Assembly (NCBI GenBank): GCA_000648925.1
Contig: JFHF01000007.1
Location: 140,268 to 204,267 of the forward strand
Reading direction: 5' to 3'
Source of the DNA: Caballeronia jiangsuensis
GTDB taxonomy: Bacteria; Pseudomonadota; Gammaproteobacteria; Burkholderiales; Burkholderiaceae
DNA length: 64,000 nucleotides
The position numbers and the translations under genes are program-made. Each line of letters starts with the position of its first letter. Position 1 is the stretch's first letter. Under the pieces are notes generated by a model. It was not told the DNA's origin, did not search any database, and saw only the letters and a list, made by a program, of their open reading frames with translations. This document shows, piece by piece, positions 33,503 through 43,672 of the stretch.

Positions 33503-34522
33503 ATGGCGGCACGTATTGGATGGGCGCTCGTTGGCGCCAGCACGATCGCAGACGAGTGGATGGTCGACGCCATCCGAGCCCAGACTGACGCCGCGATCGA
33601 AACCGTCGTCAGCGGCAATGCAGCGCGCGCACGAGAATTCGCCGCGAAGCACGACATCGCCCGGCATTCCACCGATCTCGACGCCGTGCTCGCCGATCCG
33701 GCAGTCCAGGCGGTGTACATCAGCAGCACCAACGAGAAACATCTCCCGCAAGTTCTGGCCGCGGCGCGCGCCGGCAAACATGTTCTCTGCGAGAAGCCGC
33801 TTGCTCTTTCCGAAGCGGACGCAGCCCGGATGATCGAGGCCTGCGCCGAGCACGATGTCGTTCTCGGAACGAATCACCATCTCCGCAATGCTGCCACGCA
33901 CCGCAAGCTGCGCGAACTCATCGTCGAAGGCGCGATCGGAACGCCGCTCTTTGCCCGCGTCTTTCATGCGGTGTCGCTTCCGCCGCATCTGCGCGGATGG
34001 CGCATCGAACAGCAAGACGCTGGCGGCGGCGTCGTGCTCGACATCACCGTTCATGACGTCGACACGCTGCGCTTCGTGCTGAACGCGGAGCCGATCGAAG
34101 TCAGCGCAATGACGACCACCGGCACGATGAGCAACGCGGGTCTCACCGACGGCGTCATGGCGATCGTGCGTTTCGACAACGGCGTTCTCGCGCAACTCCA
34201 CGACGCCTTCACCGTGCCATTCGCGGCGACCGGACTCGAAGTGCACGGTTCGGACGGTTCGCTGATCGCAAAGGACGTGATGACCCAGCGCGCAGTCGGC
34301 GAGATCGAACTCCGCGACGCAAACGGCGTGCGCTCGATCGAGGTGGAACACGCAAACCTCTACCACACCGGCGTTGCCCAGTTTCAACGTGCCATCCGCG
34401 AAGGCCAAAGCCCCGCCGCCAGCGGGGTGGACGGATATCGCTCGCTGATCACGGCCCTCGCGGTCGCGCAGGCTGCGCAAGCAGGCGGACATGTCGAAGT
34501 GTCGCGTCGCTACGCCGAATAA
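33503..34522 (+). CDS. Gfo/Idh/MocA family oxidoreductase
   Basis: A 339-aa NAD(P)-dependent dehydrogenase of the myo-inositol dehydrogenase type: WALVGASTIADEW for the nucleotide site, VYISSTNEKH and the catalytic CEKPLAL (Lys about residue 96), then the substrate-side GGVVLDITVHDVDTLRFVL with His/Asp. The family oxidises hydroxyl groups of sugars and cyclitols, often to 3-keto compounds. GGAGA lies before ATG 33503. It is the first gene behind the LacI operators. Confidence 0.92.
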   Translation: MAARIGWALVGASTIADEWMVDAIRAQTDAAIETVVSGNAARAREFAAKHDIARHSTDLDAVLADPAVQAVYISSTNEKHLPQVLAAARAGKHVLCEKPLALSEADAARMIEACAEHDVVLGTNHHLRNAATHRKLRELIVEGAIGTPLFARVFHAVSLPPHLRGWRIEQQDAGGGVVLDITVHDVDTLRFVLNAEPIEVSAMTTTGTMSNAGLTDGVMAIVRFDNGVLAQLHDAFTVPFAATGLEVHGSDGSLIAKDVMTQRAVGEIELRDANGVRSIEVEHANLYHTGVAQFQRAIREGQSPAASGVDGYRSLITALAVAQAAQAGGHVEVSRRYAE

Positions 34523-34555
34523 ATCAGCCAGAACCGCATTATCAGGAGACTCAAC

Positions 34556-36148
34556 GTGAGTTCCAGCAAGGTCATCACCCTCGCACAAGCCGCCAGCCTC
34601 ATCAACGATGACGATGTAGTGACCGTCAGTTCGTCGAGCGGCCTGGGCTGTCCGGACGCGATGCTCGCCGCGATCGGCGCGCGCTTCGACGCGCAAGCGC
34701 ATCCGCGCAATCTGACGATGCTCCATCCTATCGCCGCCGGCGACATGTACGGGATCAAGGGCATCGATCACATCGCAAAGAAAGGGCTCATCAAAACGAT
34801 CATAGCGGGCTCGTTCCCCAGCGGCCCGTCGAGCCTGCCGATGCCGGATATCTGGCATCTGATCGTCGATAACGAGATTCGTGCGTACAACCTGCCGAGC
34901 GGCGTGTTGTTCGATATGCACCGCGAGGCGGCGGCCAGGCGTCCCGGCGTATTGACCAAGGTCGGACTGGACACCTTCGTCGATCCGTCGCGCCAGGGCG
35001 GCGCAATGAACGCCAGCGCTGCCGAAAACCCAATCGTGGAGAAGGTGACGTTCGCCGGCGACGAGTGGCTGCACTATCGCAACTTCGTCCCGCGCGTTGC
35101 CATCGTTCGCGCCACGACCGCGGACGAGCGCGGCAACCTGTCCTTCGAACACGAAGGCGCGCTGCTGGGCGGGCGCGACCAGGCGCTCGCGGTGCGCAAC
35201 AACGGCGGCATCGTCATCGCGCAGGTCAAGCGTGTCGTGAAGGCGGGATCGCTGCACACGCAATCGGTGCACATTCCCTGCAATCTGGTCGATTACGTCG
35301 TGGTCGATCCGGCTCAAAAGCAGACCACGCAGATCGAATACGACCCCGAGATCAGCGGCGAAATCAAGCTGCCCGAGAGCGCGTTCGAGTTTGCGCAATG
35401 GCATCCGGACAAGATCATCGCCCGGCGTGCCGCGATGGAGCTGGCGCAGAACGACGCAGTGAATCTTGGCTTCGGGATCTCCGCGAATGTGCCGCGCATC
35501 TTGCTCGAAGAAGGCTATCCGAACGATGTGACGTGGGCCATCGAGCAAGGCGCGGTGGGCGGAGTGCCATTGCTGGGATTCGCGTTCGGCTGTTCGGGCA
35601 ATGCCGACGCCATCATGCCGTCGCCGTCGCAGTTCGTCTATTTCCAGGGCGGCGGTTTCGATGTGTCTCTGCTCTCGTTCATGCAGATCGATCGCTTCGG
35701 CAATGTGAACGTATCGAGGCTCCCGAGCAAGCCGTATCTGACGGCGGGGTGCGGTGGCTTCATCGACATCACCACACATGCGAAGCGTCTTGTCTTCAGC
35801 GGCTACTTTACGGCTGGCGCGCAATTCGAAGTCGGCAACGGAAGACTTTCGATCGTCAAGGAAGGCAAGAAGAAGTTTGTTGCCGATGTCGATCACGTGA
35901 CCTTCAGCGGTCGCATGGGACAAGCCCGCGATCAGGAAGTCTTGTACATCACCGAACGATGCGTGATCAGACTCGGCAAAGACGGGCTCGAAGTCGTCGA
36001 GATCGCTCCCGGTATCGATCTGCAGAAGGACGTGCTGGATCAGTGCGACGTCGAGTTGAAGGTGTCGTCCTCGCTGAAGACGATGGACGCCGCGATCTTC
36101 ACGGACGCGCCCTTCGGACTCAAGCTCAAGGAGGCGCGTCATGGCTGA
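34556..36148 (+). CDS. Acyl-CoA:carboxylate CoA-transferase (propionate CoA-transferase type)
   Basis: A 530-aa family I CoA-transferase in which the two half-subunits are fused, as in propionate CoA-transferase. The N-half has VVTVSSSSGLGCPDAML and the C-half carries the likely nucleophilic Glu in VTWAIEQGAVGGVP (about residue 330), preceded by NLGFGISANVPRIL. It would move CoA from acetyl- or succinyl-CoA to the acid made by the pathway. Start is GTG 34556 after AGGAGA. Its end overlaps the crotonase by eight nt. Confidence 0.9.
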   Translation: MSSSKVITLAQAASLINDDDVVTVSSSSGLGCPDAMLAAIGARFDAQAHPRNLTMLHPIAAGDMYGIKGIDHIAKKGLIKTIIAGSFPSGPSSLPMPDIWHLIVDNEIRAYNLPSGVLFDMHREAAARRPGVLTKVGLDTFVDPSRQGGAMNASAAENPIVEKVTFAGDEWLHYRNFVPRVAIVRATTADERGNLSFEHEGALLGGRDQALAVRNNGGIVIAQVKRVVKAGSLHTQSVHIPCNLVDYVVVDPAQKQTTQIEYDPEISGEIKLPESAFEFAQWHPDKIIARRAAMELAQNDAVNLGFGISANVPRILLEEGYPNDVTWAIEQGAVGGVPLLGFAFGCSGNADAIMPSPSQFVYFQGGGFDVSLLSFMQIDRFGNVNVSRLPSKPYLTAGCGGFIDITTHAKRLVFSGYFTAGAQFEVGNGRLSIVKEGKKKFVADVDHVTFSGRMGQARDQEVLYITERCVIRLGKDGLEVVEIAPGIDLQKDVLDQCDVELKVSSSLKTMDAAIFTDAPFGLKLKEARHG

Positions 36149-36923
36149 TCAGGCTTTTATCCGCATCGAGAAACGCGGTCCGGTTGCAGTCGTCACGCTC
36201 GATCGTCCCGACAAGCTCAACTCGCTCACGCCGTCGATGCTTGGGCAACTCGAAGACGCCGCCGCGCAACTCGAAGCGGACGGCAGTCTGCGCGCCGTCG
36301 TGCTGACGGGCGCCGGCGAGCGTGCCTTCTGTGTCGGCGCGGATATCAATGAATGGTCCGCCCTTGCGCCGCTCGATATGTGGCGTGTCTGGGTCACGCG
36401 CGGACATCGCATCTTCGATCGTTGGGCTGCATTGCGCCTGCCCGTGATCGCCGCGATCAACGGTCACGCGTTCGGCGGCGGTCTGGAACTCGCCGCAGTC
36501 GCCGACGTTCGGGTGACCGATCCGGCCGCGACCTTCGCGCTGCCCGAAGCGAGCATCGCGACCTGTCCTGGCTGGTCCGGAACACAGCGGCTCGTGTCAC
36601 TCATCGGACCCGGTCACGTGAAGTCGATGGCGCTCACCGCACGACGCATCGACGCGCAGCGCGCCTATGCAATCGGCCTCGTCGACGAAGTGTCCGAAGC
36701 GGGTAAATCGCTCGATGCGGCGATGGCCGTCGCCGGGCAGATCGCGACGCTTGCGCCCGTGTCCGCGCAACTCACGAAGCAACTGATCAACGCAGCCGCG
36801 GGCTTCAATACCGGCGCCACGCTGGAAGCGATGGCCGGCGCGCTGTCCGCCACGACGCAAGACGCCCGCGAGGGTATGGCCAGTTTCCGCGAACGCCGCA
36901 AGGCGCAATACGAGGGTCGATGA
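36141..36923 (+). CDS. Enoyl-CoA hydratase/isomerase (crotonase) family protein
   Basis: A 260-aa crotonase with the oxyanion-hole elements AFCVGADINEW and GHAFGGGLELAAVADV and both Glu positions of hydratases (GGGLELA and FALPEASIATCPGWSG). It may hydrate, isomerise or cleave a CoA thioester; crotonases are versatile. It overlaps the CoA-transferase gene and ends two nt before the aldehyde dehydrogenase, which argues for a shared pathway in which an acid is activated and then modified as its CoA ester. Confidence 0.93.
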   Translation: MADQAFIRIEKRGPVAVVTLDRPDKLNSLTPSMLGQLEDAAAQLEADGSLRAVVLTGAGERAFCVGADINEWSALAPLDMWRVWVTRGHRIFDRWAALRLPVIAAINGHAFGGGLELAAVADVRVTDPAATFALPEASIATCPGWSGTQRLVSLIGPGHVKSMALTARRIDAQRAYAIGLVDEVSEAGKSLDAAMAVAGQIATLAPVSAQLTKQLINAAAGFNTGATLEAMAGALSATTQDAREGMASFRERRKAQYEGR

Positions 36924-36924
36924 A

Positions 36925-38466
36925 ATGACGAGTCAGATCGCTGTTCCCGCCGCAACGGCGCTGCTTGAGAATGCAAAGCCGCTGCAACACGAGGCGTTCG
37001 CCGGAAAGATGTTCATCGATGGCCGATGGAAGGAGGCCGCAAGCGGCGAGCGCTTCGAGCGCAGCAGCCCGGCTCACGGTCAAGTGGTGAGTTCATTTCC
37101 CGAAGCCACGGGCGAAGACGTCGAAGCCGCGATTCAGGCCGCCGACGTCGCTTTCAGGAAAGGCCCGTGGCCCCGGATGAAGGGTGTCGAGCGCGCCCGA
37201 GTGTTGCTCGCGGTCGCCGAGGGCATCAAGGCACGGGTCGAAGAGATGTCGTTGCTTGAATCGCTGGAGACCGGCAAGCCCCTCACGCAAGCGCGTGGCG
37301 AAGTCTCAGGTTGCGTCGATCTCTGGCAATACGCCGCGAGCCTCGCCCGTACGACGAGCGGCGATGCTTACGACTCGCTCGGCGAGGACATGCTGGGGAT
37401 CGTCCTGCGCCAACCGATCGGCGTGGTCGGGCTCATCACGCCCTGGAATTTCCCTATCTGGATTCTTTCGCAAAAGCTTCCGTTTGCCCTTGCCGCAGGC
37501 TGCACATGCGTCATCAAGCCGAGTGAACTGACTTCGAGCACGACGGTCATCCTCGCGGAGATTCTTGAGCACGCCGGCGTTCCGAAGGGCGTCGTCAACG
37601 TCGTCACCGGGAAGGGGCCCACGGTCGGCCAGCCGCTCGCCGAACACCCGGCCATCGGCATGCTTTCTTTCACCGGTTCGACGCGCGTCGGCGGACTGCT
37701 CGGCGGCATCGCGTCGAAGCAGTTGAAGAAGGTGGCGCTCGAACTCGGCGGCAAGAATCCGCAGATCGTCTTCCCCGACTGCGACTGGGACGCGATGGTC
37801 GATGCCGTTGTCTTCGGCGTCTATTTCAACGCGGGCGAATGCTGCAATAGCGGCAGCCGCGTTCTCGTTCACGAGTCGGTAGCGGAGAAGTTCGCGCAGG
37901 CTGTCGTCGAGCGCGCGCAGCAGGTTCCGGTGGGCGATCCTCTGCACCCCGATACCAAGATCGGCGCCATCGTCAGCGAAACGCAGCTTCGGGAAATTCT
38001 CGCGAACATCGACAAGGGCGTAGCCGCTGGTGCACGCGTGCGTCTGGGCGGCAAGCGCTACGACGCCAAAGGTCTTTATCTCGAGCCGACCATCATCAGC
38101 GATGTCACGCCAGAGATGAGCATCGCGCGCGACGAGATCTTCGGTCCCGTTCTCTCGATCGTGACGTTCAAAGACATCGAAGAAGCTATCGAGATCGCCA
38201 ACGACTCGGCGTATGGGCTGTCGGCGGCCGTCTGGAGCAACGACATCAACACGTGCCTCATGGTCGCACGCGGCGTCGATGCCGGGACCGTATGGATCAA
38301 CACGTTCCTCGACGGCTACCCGGAACTGCCCTTCGGCGGCTTCAAGTCCAGCGGCGTCGGTCGCGAACTCGGCAAGCAGGCGGTCGAGGACTACACCGAA
38401 ACCAAAACCATCCAGTTGCACATCGGCGCACGCAAGAACTGGTGGCTGCCCCAGTCCACCAAGTGA
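36925..38466 (+). CDS. Aldehyde dehydrogenase family protein
   Basis: A 513-aa NAD(P)-dependent enzyme: ITPWNFPIWILSQKLPFALAAGC, SFTGSTRVGGLLG, general-base Glu in LELGGKNPQIVF (about 269) and nucleophilic Cys in NAGECCNSGSRV (about 303-304). The C-terminal DEIFGPVLSIVTF and GGFKSSGVGRE are also intact. It would turn an aldehyde formed in the pathway into a carboxylate, the natural substrate for the CoA-transferase upstream. One nt separates it from the crotonase stop. Confidence 0.95.
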   Translation: MTSQIAVPAATALLENAKPLQHEAFAGKMFIDGRWKEAASGERFERSSPAHGQVVSSFPEATGEDVEAAIQAADVAFRKGPWPRMKGVERARVLLAVAEGIKARVEEMSLLESLETGKPLTQARGEVSGCVDLWQYAASLARTTSGDAYDSLGEDMLGIVLRQPIGVVGLITPWNFPIWILSQKLPFALAAGCTCVIKPSELTSSTTVILAEILEHAGVPKGVVNVVTGKGPTVGQPLAEHPAIGMLSFTGSTRVGGLLGGIASKQLKKVALELGGKNPQIVFPDCDWDAMVDAVVFGVYFNAGECCNSGSRVLVHESVAEKFAQAVVERAQQVPVGDPLHPDTKIGAIVSETQLREILANIDKGVAAGARVRLGGKRYDAKGLYLEPTIISDVTPEMSIARDEIFGPVLSIVTFKDIEEAIEIANDSAYGLSAAVWSNDINTCLMVARGVDAGTVWINTFLDGYPELPFGGFKSSGVGRELGKQAVEDYTETKTIQLHIGARKNWWLPQSTK

Positions 38467-38516
38467 CAGTCATATACGAACGCTCCCGTCGCGGAGCGAT
38501 CAACAAGGAGACGAAG

Positions 38517-39770
38517 ATGTTCAAGAAGCGTATTGCCGCCGTCGCGGCTGGATTGTTCGCGTGCCACGCACTTTCGGCGATTGCCGCCGACAAGCAAGTG
38601 GAAGTGATGCACTGGTGGACCTCCGGCGGCGAGGCCAAGGCGCTGGGCGTTCTGAAAGACAACCTGAAGCAGCGAGGCTATGCGTGGAAAGACAGCCCGA
38701 TCGCGGGCGGCGGCGGCGAAGCGGCGCGCACGGTGTTGCGCGCGCGCATAGCATCGAACAATCCGCCCGACGCGGTGCAGATGCTTGGGTTCAGCGTGCT
38801 GGATTACGCGGAGCAGGACTTGCTCACGAATCTCGACAGCATCGCCAAGAAGGGCGACTGGGACAAACAGGTGCCCGCTCCGCTGCAGCGTTTCTCCAAG
38901 TCCGATGGTCACTGGTATGGCGTGCCCATCGACGTGCATAGCGACAACTGGATCTGGGCCAACAAGAAGATCTTCGATGAACTCAAGCTCACGCCGCCGC
39001 AAACCTTCGAAGAGCTCGTCGCCGACGCGGACAAGATTCGGAAGGCGGGTTATATCCCGCTGGCTCACGGCGGACAGGCGTGGCAGGAAGCAACGATCTT
39101 CGACAGTGCAGTGATGTCGGCGGGCGGCCCCAAGTTCTATAACGATGCGTTGGTCAAGCTCGATCCCAAGGCGCTCGGCTCGAAGACGATGGAAAAGGCG
39201 TTCGACCAGTTGCGCGCGTTGCGTGGCATGGTCGATCCAAATTTCCCCGGCCGGGACTGGAATCTCGCTACCTCGATGGTCATCAATGGCAAGGCCGCCA
39301 TGCAGATCATGGGCGACTGGGCCAAAGGGGAGTTCGCCAACGCGGGCAAGAAGCCGGGCGTGGACTACCTTTGCATGCGATACCCCGGCACGCAGGGCGA
39401 CTTCATCTTCGTGACCGACCAATTCGCGACCTTCAAGGCGGGAAGCGACCGGCAGGCCGGACAGTACGCGTTCGCGGAAGCCGTGATGGACCCCAAGGTT
39501 CAGGCCCAGTTCAATCAGATCAAGGGCGCGGTGCCGGCACGTCTCGATGTGCCCGCCGATGGCTTCGACGAGTGCGGTCAAAAGTCGATGGCCGACATGC
39601 GCACGGCGCTCAAGAACGGGACGATGGTCGGCAGCTTCGCCCACGGCCAGGCGATGCCCGAAGCATCGAAGACGGCGCTCTATGACGTCGTCACGCACTT
39701 CTTCAATTCGAACCAGTCGTCGGCCGATGCCGTGAAGGCGCTCGTCACGGCTATCCAGAATTCGAAGTGA
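38517..39770 (+). CDS. Sugar ABC transporter substrate-binding protein (glucose/mannose GtsA-like)
   Basis: A 417-aa periplasmic protein with a signal peptide (KKRIAAVAAGLFACHALSAIA, cleavage about residue 23). The mature N-terminus VEVMHWWTSGGEAKALGVLKD is typical of GtsA-type glucose-binding proteins of the CUT1 family. Aromatic-rich VHSDNWIWANKKIF and GDWAKGEFANAGKKPG support the assignment. AAGGAGA lies before ATG 38517. It is the first of four importer genes inside the catabolic operon. The ligand is likely a sugar or sugar-like compound; the exact ligand cannot be read. Confidence 0.92.
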   Translation: MFKKRIAAVAAGLFACHALSAIAADKQVEVMHWWTSGGEAKALGVLKDNLKQRGYAWKDSPIAGGGGEAARTVLRARIASNNPPDAVQMLGFSVLDYAEQDLLTNLDSIAKKGDWDKQVPAPLQRFSKSDGHWYGVPIDVHSDNWIWANKKIFDELKLTPPQTFEELVADADKIRKAGYIPLAHGGQAWQEATIFDSAVMSAGGPKFYNDALVKLDPKALGSKTMEKAFDQLRALRGMVDPNFPGRDWNLATSMVINGKAAMQIMGDWAKGEFANAGKKPGVDYLCMRYPGTQGDFIFVTDQFATFKAGSDRQAGQYAFAEAVMDPKVQAQFNQIKGAVPARLDVPADGFDECGQKSMADMRTALKNGTMVGSFAHGQAMPEASKTALYDVVTHFFNSNQSSADAVKALVTAIQNSK

Positions 39771-39846
39771 CGATCTGACCGCTCAGGCGGACGGCAAGCG
39801 TCCGCTCCGCTCTCGTGTTCGATGTTCTCGACGTGCAGGTGAAATC

Positions 39847-40812
39847 ATGCTTCTACACTCTCGTGCCCAGTCCATAGACCCGGCAAAGTCCCCCGCCCGC
39901 GCGGAGAAAGTCGGGAAAAAGCGTTCTGCGCGCAACGCGTTCGAAGCGCTTCTCCCGAAGCTCGTGCTCAGCCCGACACTGATCATCACGCTGGTGTTCG
40001 TCTACGGCTTCATCGTCTGGACGACGGTGCTCTCGTTCACACGTTCCCGCGCATTCGCCACGTTCAAATGGGCTGGATTCACGCAGTTTGCGCGCGTGTG
40101 GGAACACCCTCGCTGGCACGTCGCCGTGGAGAACCTCGGCATCTATGCGTCGCTGTATGTGGTCCTGTGTCTTGCAATCGGCCTCGCGCTCGCGATCCTT
40201 CTGGATCAGCGCATCCGGGCGGAAGGTTATTTGCGCGCGATCTTCCTGTACCCGATGGCGTTGTCGTTCATCGTCACCGGCACCGCGTGGAAGTGGATTC
40301 TCAATCCGGGGCTTGGCCTGACGAAGCTCTTCCACGACTGGGGATGGTCGAGCTTCCAGTTCGACTGGATCATCAGCGACGACATGGCGATTTACACCGT
40401 CGTCATCGCGGCGGTCTGGCAAGCGTCCGGCTTCGTCATGGCGATGTTCCTCGCGGGCTTGCGCGGCATCGACCAGGAGCAGATCAAGGCAGCGTCGATC
40501 GACGGCGCGCGGATGCCCTCGATCTATCGCCGCATCATCATTCCGCAACTGCGCCCGGTCTTCATCTCGGCACTCGTGATCCTCGTTCACCTGGCGGTGA
40601 AAAGCTACGAGCTGGTGATTGCCTTGACGGGTGCAGGCCCCGGTTACTCGACCGAACTCCCGTCGACCTTCATGTACTCGTTCACGTTCACACGTAACGA
40701 GCTGGGTATGGGAGCCGCGAGCGCCGTGATGATGCTCTGCACCGTTGCCGCAATCATGGTGCCCTACCTCTACTCGGAAATGCGCCCCCGTCGTTCTGGC
40801 GGCGGTCACTGA
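39847..40812 (+). CDS. Sugar ABC transporter permease (GtsB-like, CUT1)
   Basis: A 321-aa permease with a basic cytosolic N-terminus of about 35 aa, six membrane helices and the EAA loop QEQIKAASIDGARMPSIYRRIIIPQLRP that docks on the ATPase. 76 nt separate it from the binding-protein gene. It pairs with the next permease to form the channel. Confidence 0.93.
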   Translation: MLLHSRAQSIDPAKSPARAEKVGKKRSARNAFEALLPKLVLSPTLIITLVFVYGFIVWTTVLSFTRSRAFATFKWAGFTQFARVWEHPRWHVAVENLGIYASLYVVLCLAIGLALAILLDQRIRAEGYLRAIFLYPMALSFIVTGTAWKWILNPGLGLTKLFHDWGWSSFQFDWIISDDMAIYTVVIAAVWQASGFVMAMFLAGLRGIDQEQIKAASIDGARMPSIYRRIIIPQLRPVFISALVILVHLAVKSYELVIALTGAGPGYSTELPSTFMYSFTFTRNELGMGAASAVMMLCTVAAIMVPYLYSEMRPRRSGGGH

Positions 40813-40852
40813 AGCAATCCGTACCTATCCACGTAGCCTGAAGGAGACAAGC

Positions 40853-41746
40853 ATGGCTGCCAAGACCTGGGACTCGCCGCAAATGGTGGTGGGAAAGCAT
40901 AACAACGTATCGCGCATCGTCATCTATTCGATGCTGTTGATCGTCGCGCTCGTATATCTCGTGCCGCTCGTCGTGATGTTGCTCACCTCGTTCAAACCGC
41001 TTCAGGAAGTGTATGCGGGCAATATTCTCGCGCTCCCGCACGAATGGACGCTCGCTGCATGGGAGAAAGCCTGGGGCTCGGCCTGCGTCGGTCTCGACTG
41101 CTCCGGCGTGAAAGGCTTCTTCTGGAACTCGTTCCGCATGGTCTTTTCAGCAGTGTTCCTTTCGACGCTGATCGGCGCGCTCAATGGCTATGTGTTGACG
41201 AAGTGGCGCTTCAAGGGCGACAACGTTTTGTTTGCGCTCGTCCTGTTCGGCTGCTTCATCCCGTTCCAGATCGTGCTGATCCCGATGGCGACGTTTCTCG
41301 GCAAGATCGGTCTCGCTCAATCGATCACCGGCCTCGTCTTCGTGCATGTGGTCTACGGGCTGTGCTTCACGACGCTGTACTTCCGCAACTACTACATCGC
41401 GTTTCCCGATGAGCTCGTAAAGGCCGCGATGATCGACGGTGCGCGCTTCTTTCGCATCTTCTTTCGAATCCTCCTGCCGAACTCGGTGCCCATCATCACC
41501 GTCACCGTGATCTGGCAGTTCACGAACATCTGGAATGACTTCCTGTTCGGCGCATCGTTCACGACGGGCGCATCGGCGCCGATCACGGTAGCGCTCAACA
41601 ACATCGTCAACACTTCTACCGGCGTCAAGGAATACAACGTGCAGATGGCCACCGCGATGATCGCGGCGCTGCCCACGCTGCTCGTCTACGTCGTCGGAGG
41701 TCGTTATTTCGTCCGCGGTTTGATGGCTGGTTCGGTCAAGGGGTAA
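40853..41746 (+). CDS. Sugar ABC transporter permease (GtsC-like, CUT1)
   Basis: A 297-aa permease with six helices and the loop [32 protein letters not shown] 40853 is preceded by AAGGAGA; an upstream in-frame start at 40745 lies within the previous gene and is unlikely. It ends six nt before the ATPase gene. Confidence 0.93.
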   Translation: MAAKTWDSPQMVVGKHNNVSRIVIYSMLLIVALVYLVPLVVMLLTSFKPLQEVYAGNILALPHEWTLAAWEKAWGSACVGLDCSGVKGFFWNSFRMVFSAVFLSTLIGALNGYVLTKWRFKGDNVLFALVLFGCFIPFQIVLIPMATFLGKIGLAQSITGLVFVHVVYGLCFTTLYFRNYYIAFPDELVKAAMIDGARFFRIFFRILLPNSVPIITVTVIWQFTNIWNDFLFGASFTTGASAPITVALNNIVNTSTGVKEYNVQMATAMIAALPTLLVYVVGGRYFVRGLMAGSVKG

Positions 41747-41751
41747 TCATC

Positions 41752-42858
41752 ATGTCTTCTCTTCATGTCAGCAACGTGCGCAAGGCCTACGGCTCTACGG
41801 AAATTCTTCGCGAGATCAATATCGACGTGGACGATGGCGATTTCCTCGTGCTCGTCGGCCCGTCGGGTTGCGGCAAATCGACGTTGCTCTCGCTCATTGC
41901 CGGACTCGATACGCTATCGGGCGGCGAAATCCGCATCGGTGACGACAAGGTCAACGACCTGCATCCGAGCGAGCGCGATATCGCCATGGTCTTTCAAAGC
42001 TATGCGCTGTACCCGAACATGACCGTGGGACAAAACATCAGCTTCGGGCTTGAGATGCGTAAAGTCTCGAAGGCCGATCGCGAGAAGGCGGTACAGGATG
42101 CTGCGCGTCTTCTTCAGATCGAACATCTGCTCGATCGCCGTCCGGGTCAGCTTTCGGGCGGCCAGCGCCAGCGCGTCGCGATGGGCCGTGCGCTCGTGCG
42201 TCATCCCAAGATCTTCCTGTTCGACGAGCCGCTCTCCAACCTCGACGCGAAGCTGCGCGTGGACATGCGCACGGAAATCAAGAAGCTGCACCAGCGGCTG
42301 GGCGCGACCATCGTCTACGTGACGCACGATCAGATCGAAGCGATGACGCTTGCAACCCGCATCGCGGTGATGAAAGGCGGCATTCTCCAGCAGCTCGGCA
42401 CGCCGTCCGAGGTCTATAACACGCCTGCAAACACGTTCGTGGCGACGTTCATGGGGTCGCCGTCGATGAACCTCATTCCCGCGCGCATCGAGGGGAGGAA
42501 CGGCTCGCTGCATCTGAAGATCGGGCAGGGCAATGACGCGCTGGATCTCGAACTTCCGGCGCAATCTCAAGCCGTCGATCGCTATGTCGGCAAGGAAGTT
42601 ATCGCAGGTTTGCGACCGGAGGCGATTGGGGTAGAGAACGAACGCGCGGCGTCTGCTATTCGAACCGTTCCCGTCAGGATCAACGTGCTTGAGCCCACTG
42701 GACCGGACACGCTCGCTGTCCTCGATTTCGGCGGCATGGAAGTGTCCGCGCGGCTCGGTCCGGACATGCCGCACGCGTCCGGTGAACGTTGCGAACTGCG
42801 TGTCGATCTGTCGAAGCTGGTGCTGTTCGATAAGGACACGGAAGCACGCATTCATTGA
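41752..42858 (+). CDS. Sugar ABC transporter ATP-binding protein (UgpC/MalK type)
   Basis: A 368-aa ATPase: Walker [13 protein letters not shown]-loop [14 protein letters not shown], signature [15 protein letters not shown], Walker [13 protein letters not shown], switch His in VTHDQIEAM. Residues from about 240 form the OB-fold regulatory domain of MalK-type proteins ([10 protein letters not shown]). It completes the importer. Its stop overlaps a possible TTG start of the SDR frame. Confidence 0.94.
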   Translation: MSSLHVSNVRKAYGSTEILREINIDVDDGDFLVLVGPSGCGKSTLLSLIAGLDTLSGGEIRIGDDKVNDLHPSERDIAMVFQSYALYPNMTVGQNISFGLEMRKVSKADREKAVQDAARLLQIEHLLDRRPGQLSGGQRQRVAMGRALVRHPKIFLFDEPLSNLDAKLRVDMRTEIKKLHQRLGATIVYVTHDQIEAMTLATRIAVMKGGILQQLGTPSEVYNTPANTFVATFMGSPSMNLIPARIEGRNGSLHLKIGQGNDALDLELPAQSQAVDRYVGKEVIAGLRPEAIGVENERAASAIRTVPVRINVLEPTGPDTLAVLDFGGMEVSARLGPDMPHASGERCELRVDLSKLVLFDKDTEARIH

Positions 42859-42881
42859 TCGACGACTGGGACGGTGGACTT

Positions 42882-43661
42882 ATGAGCAAGTCGAATGGAC
42901 CATGCCCGACCGCGCTGGTTACGGGCGGGCGCAGAGGAATCGGCCGATCGATCTGTGTCGAACTGGCGCGGCGCGGTTTCGATGTCGTGCTGACCGACGT
43001 GACCGATGACGAGGACGCGCAGGCGACGTGCGAGCTTATCCGCAACGAGGGGCAAGATGCGCTTTTCGTTCGCAGCGACCTGAGCGATATCGAGTCGCAC
43101 GCAGAGGTTGTGAACGCCGCGATAGGTTTCAAAGGCAGCGTGGAGTGTCTCGTGAATAACGCGGGCGTGGGCTCGCCAAGTCGTGGCGATCTCCTCGACG
43201 TTTGTTCGGACGCGTTCGACACCGTGCTCGGCATCAATCTTCGCGGCACGTTCTTCATGACGCAAGCTGTCGCGCGGCACATGATCGCGACGCCATCGAA
43301 TCGTGCGCGCTCGATCGTGACTGTCTCGTCGGTCTCGGCGCAGATGGCCTCGACGGAGCGAGCGGAATACTGCCTGTCGAAATCCGCCTTGCCGATGCTT
43401 ACGCAGCTTTTTGCGCTGCGATTGGCGAAGTCGAACATAAGCGTCTTCGAAGTGCGGCCCGGAATCATCCGCACGCCGATGACGGCAGGCGTCGCACAGA
43501 AGTATGAGGCGCGTTTCGAGGAAGGGCTGGTCCCCGCGGCTCGTTGGGGCGAAAGCGAGGAAGTGGCTCGCGCGGTCGCAACGCTCGCCGATGGATCTCT
43601 TCCGTTCTGCACTGGCAGCGTGTTGCACGTCGACGGCGGCCTTTCGATCCCTGCATTTTGA
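42882..43661 (+). CDS. Short-chain dehydrogenase/reductase
   Basis: A 259-aa SDR: cofactor site VTGGRRGIGRSIC, NNAG at about 90, catalytic Ser in TVSSVSAQ and YCLSK as Tyr-x-x-x-Lys. It is related to 3-ketoacyl-ACP/sugar dehydrogenase SDRs. I chose ATG 42882, with GGTGGA upstream; the frame is open to the ATPase stop. Its substrate is probably a hydroxyl group on the imported compound or a downstream intermediate. It ends 11 nt before the GMC oxidoreductase. Confidence 0.9.
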   Translation: MSKSNGPCPTALVTGGRRGIGRSICVELARRGFDVVLTDVTDDEDAQATCELIRNEGQDALFVRSDLSDIESHAEVVNAAIGFKGSVECLVNNAGVGSPSRGDLLDVCSDAFDTVLGINLRGTFFMTQAVARHMIATPSNRARSIVTVSSVSAQMASTERAEYCLSKSALPMLTQLFALRLAKSNISVFEVRPGIIRTPMTAGVAQKYEARFEEGLVPAARWGESEEVARAVATLADGSLPFCTGSVLHVDGGLSIPAF

Positions 43662-43672
43662 GCGTGACCGAC

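Noticed and set aside
33400..33588. Short frames starting MERST at several places near 33.4 kb
   Set aside because: These are translations of the repeated LacI operator (TGGAACG...), not genes.
33464..36142. Very long minus-strand open frame (about 890 codons) opposite the Idh/MocA and CoA-transferase genes
   Set aside because: It is an antisense shadow caused by high GC and codon bias. Its translation is Arg/His/Asp-rich with no domain, while the plus-strand genes have clear motifs.
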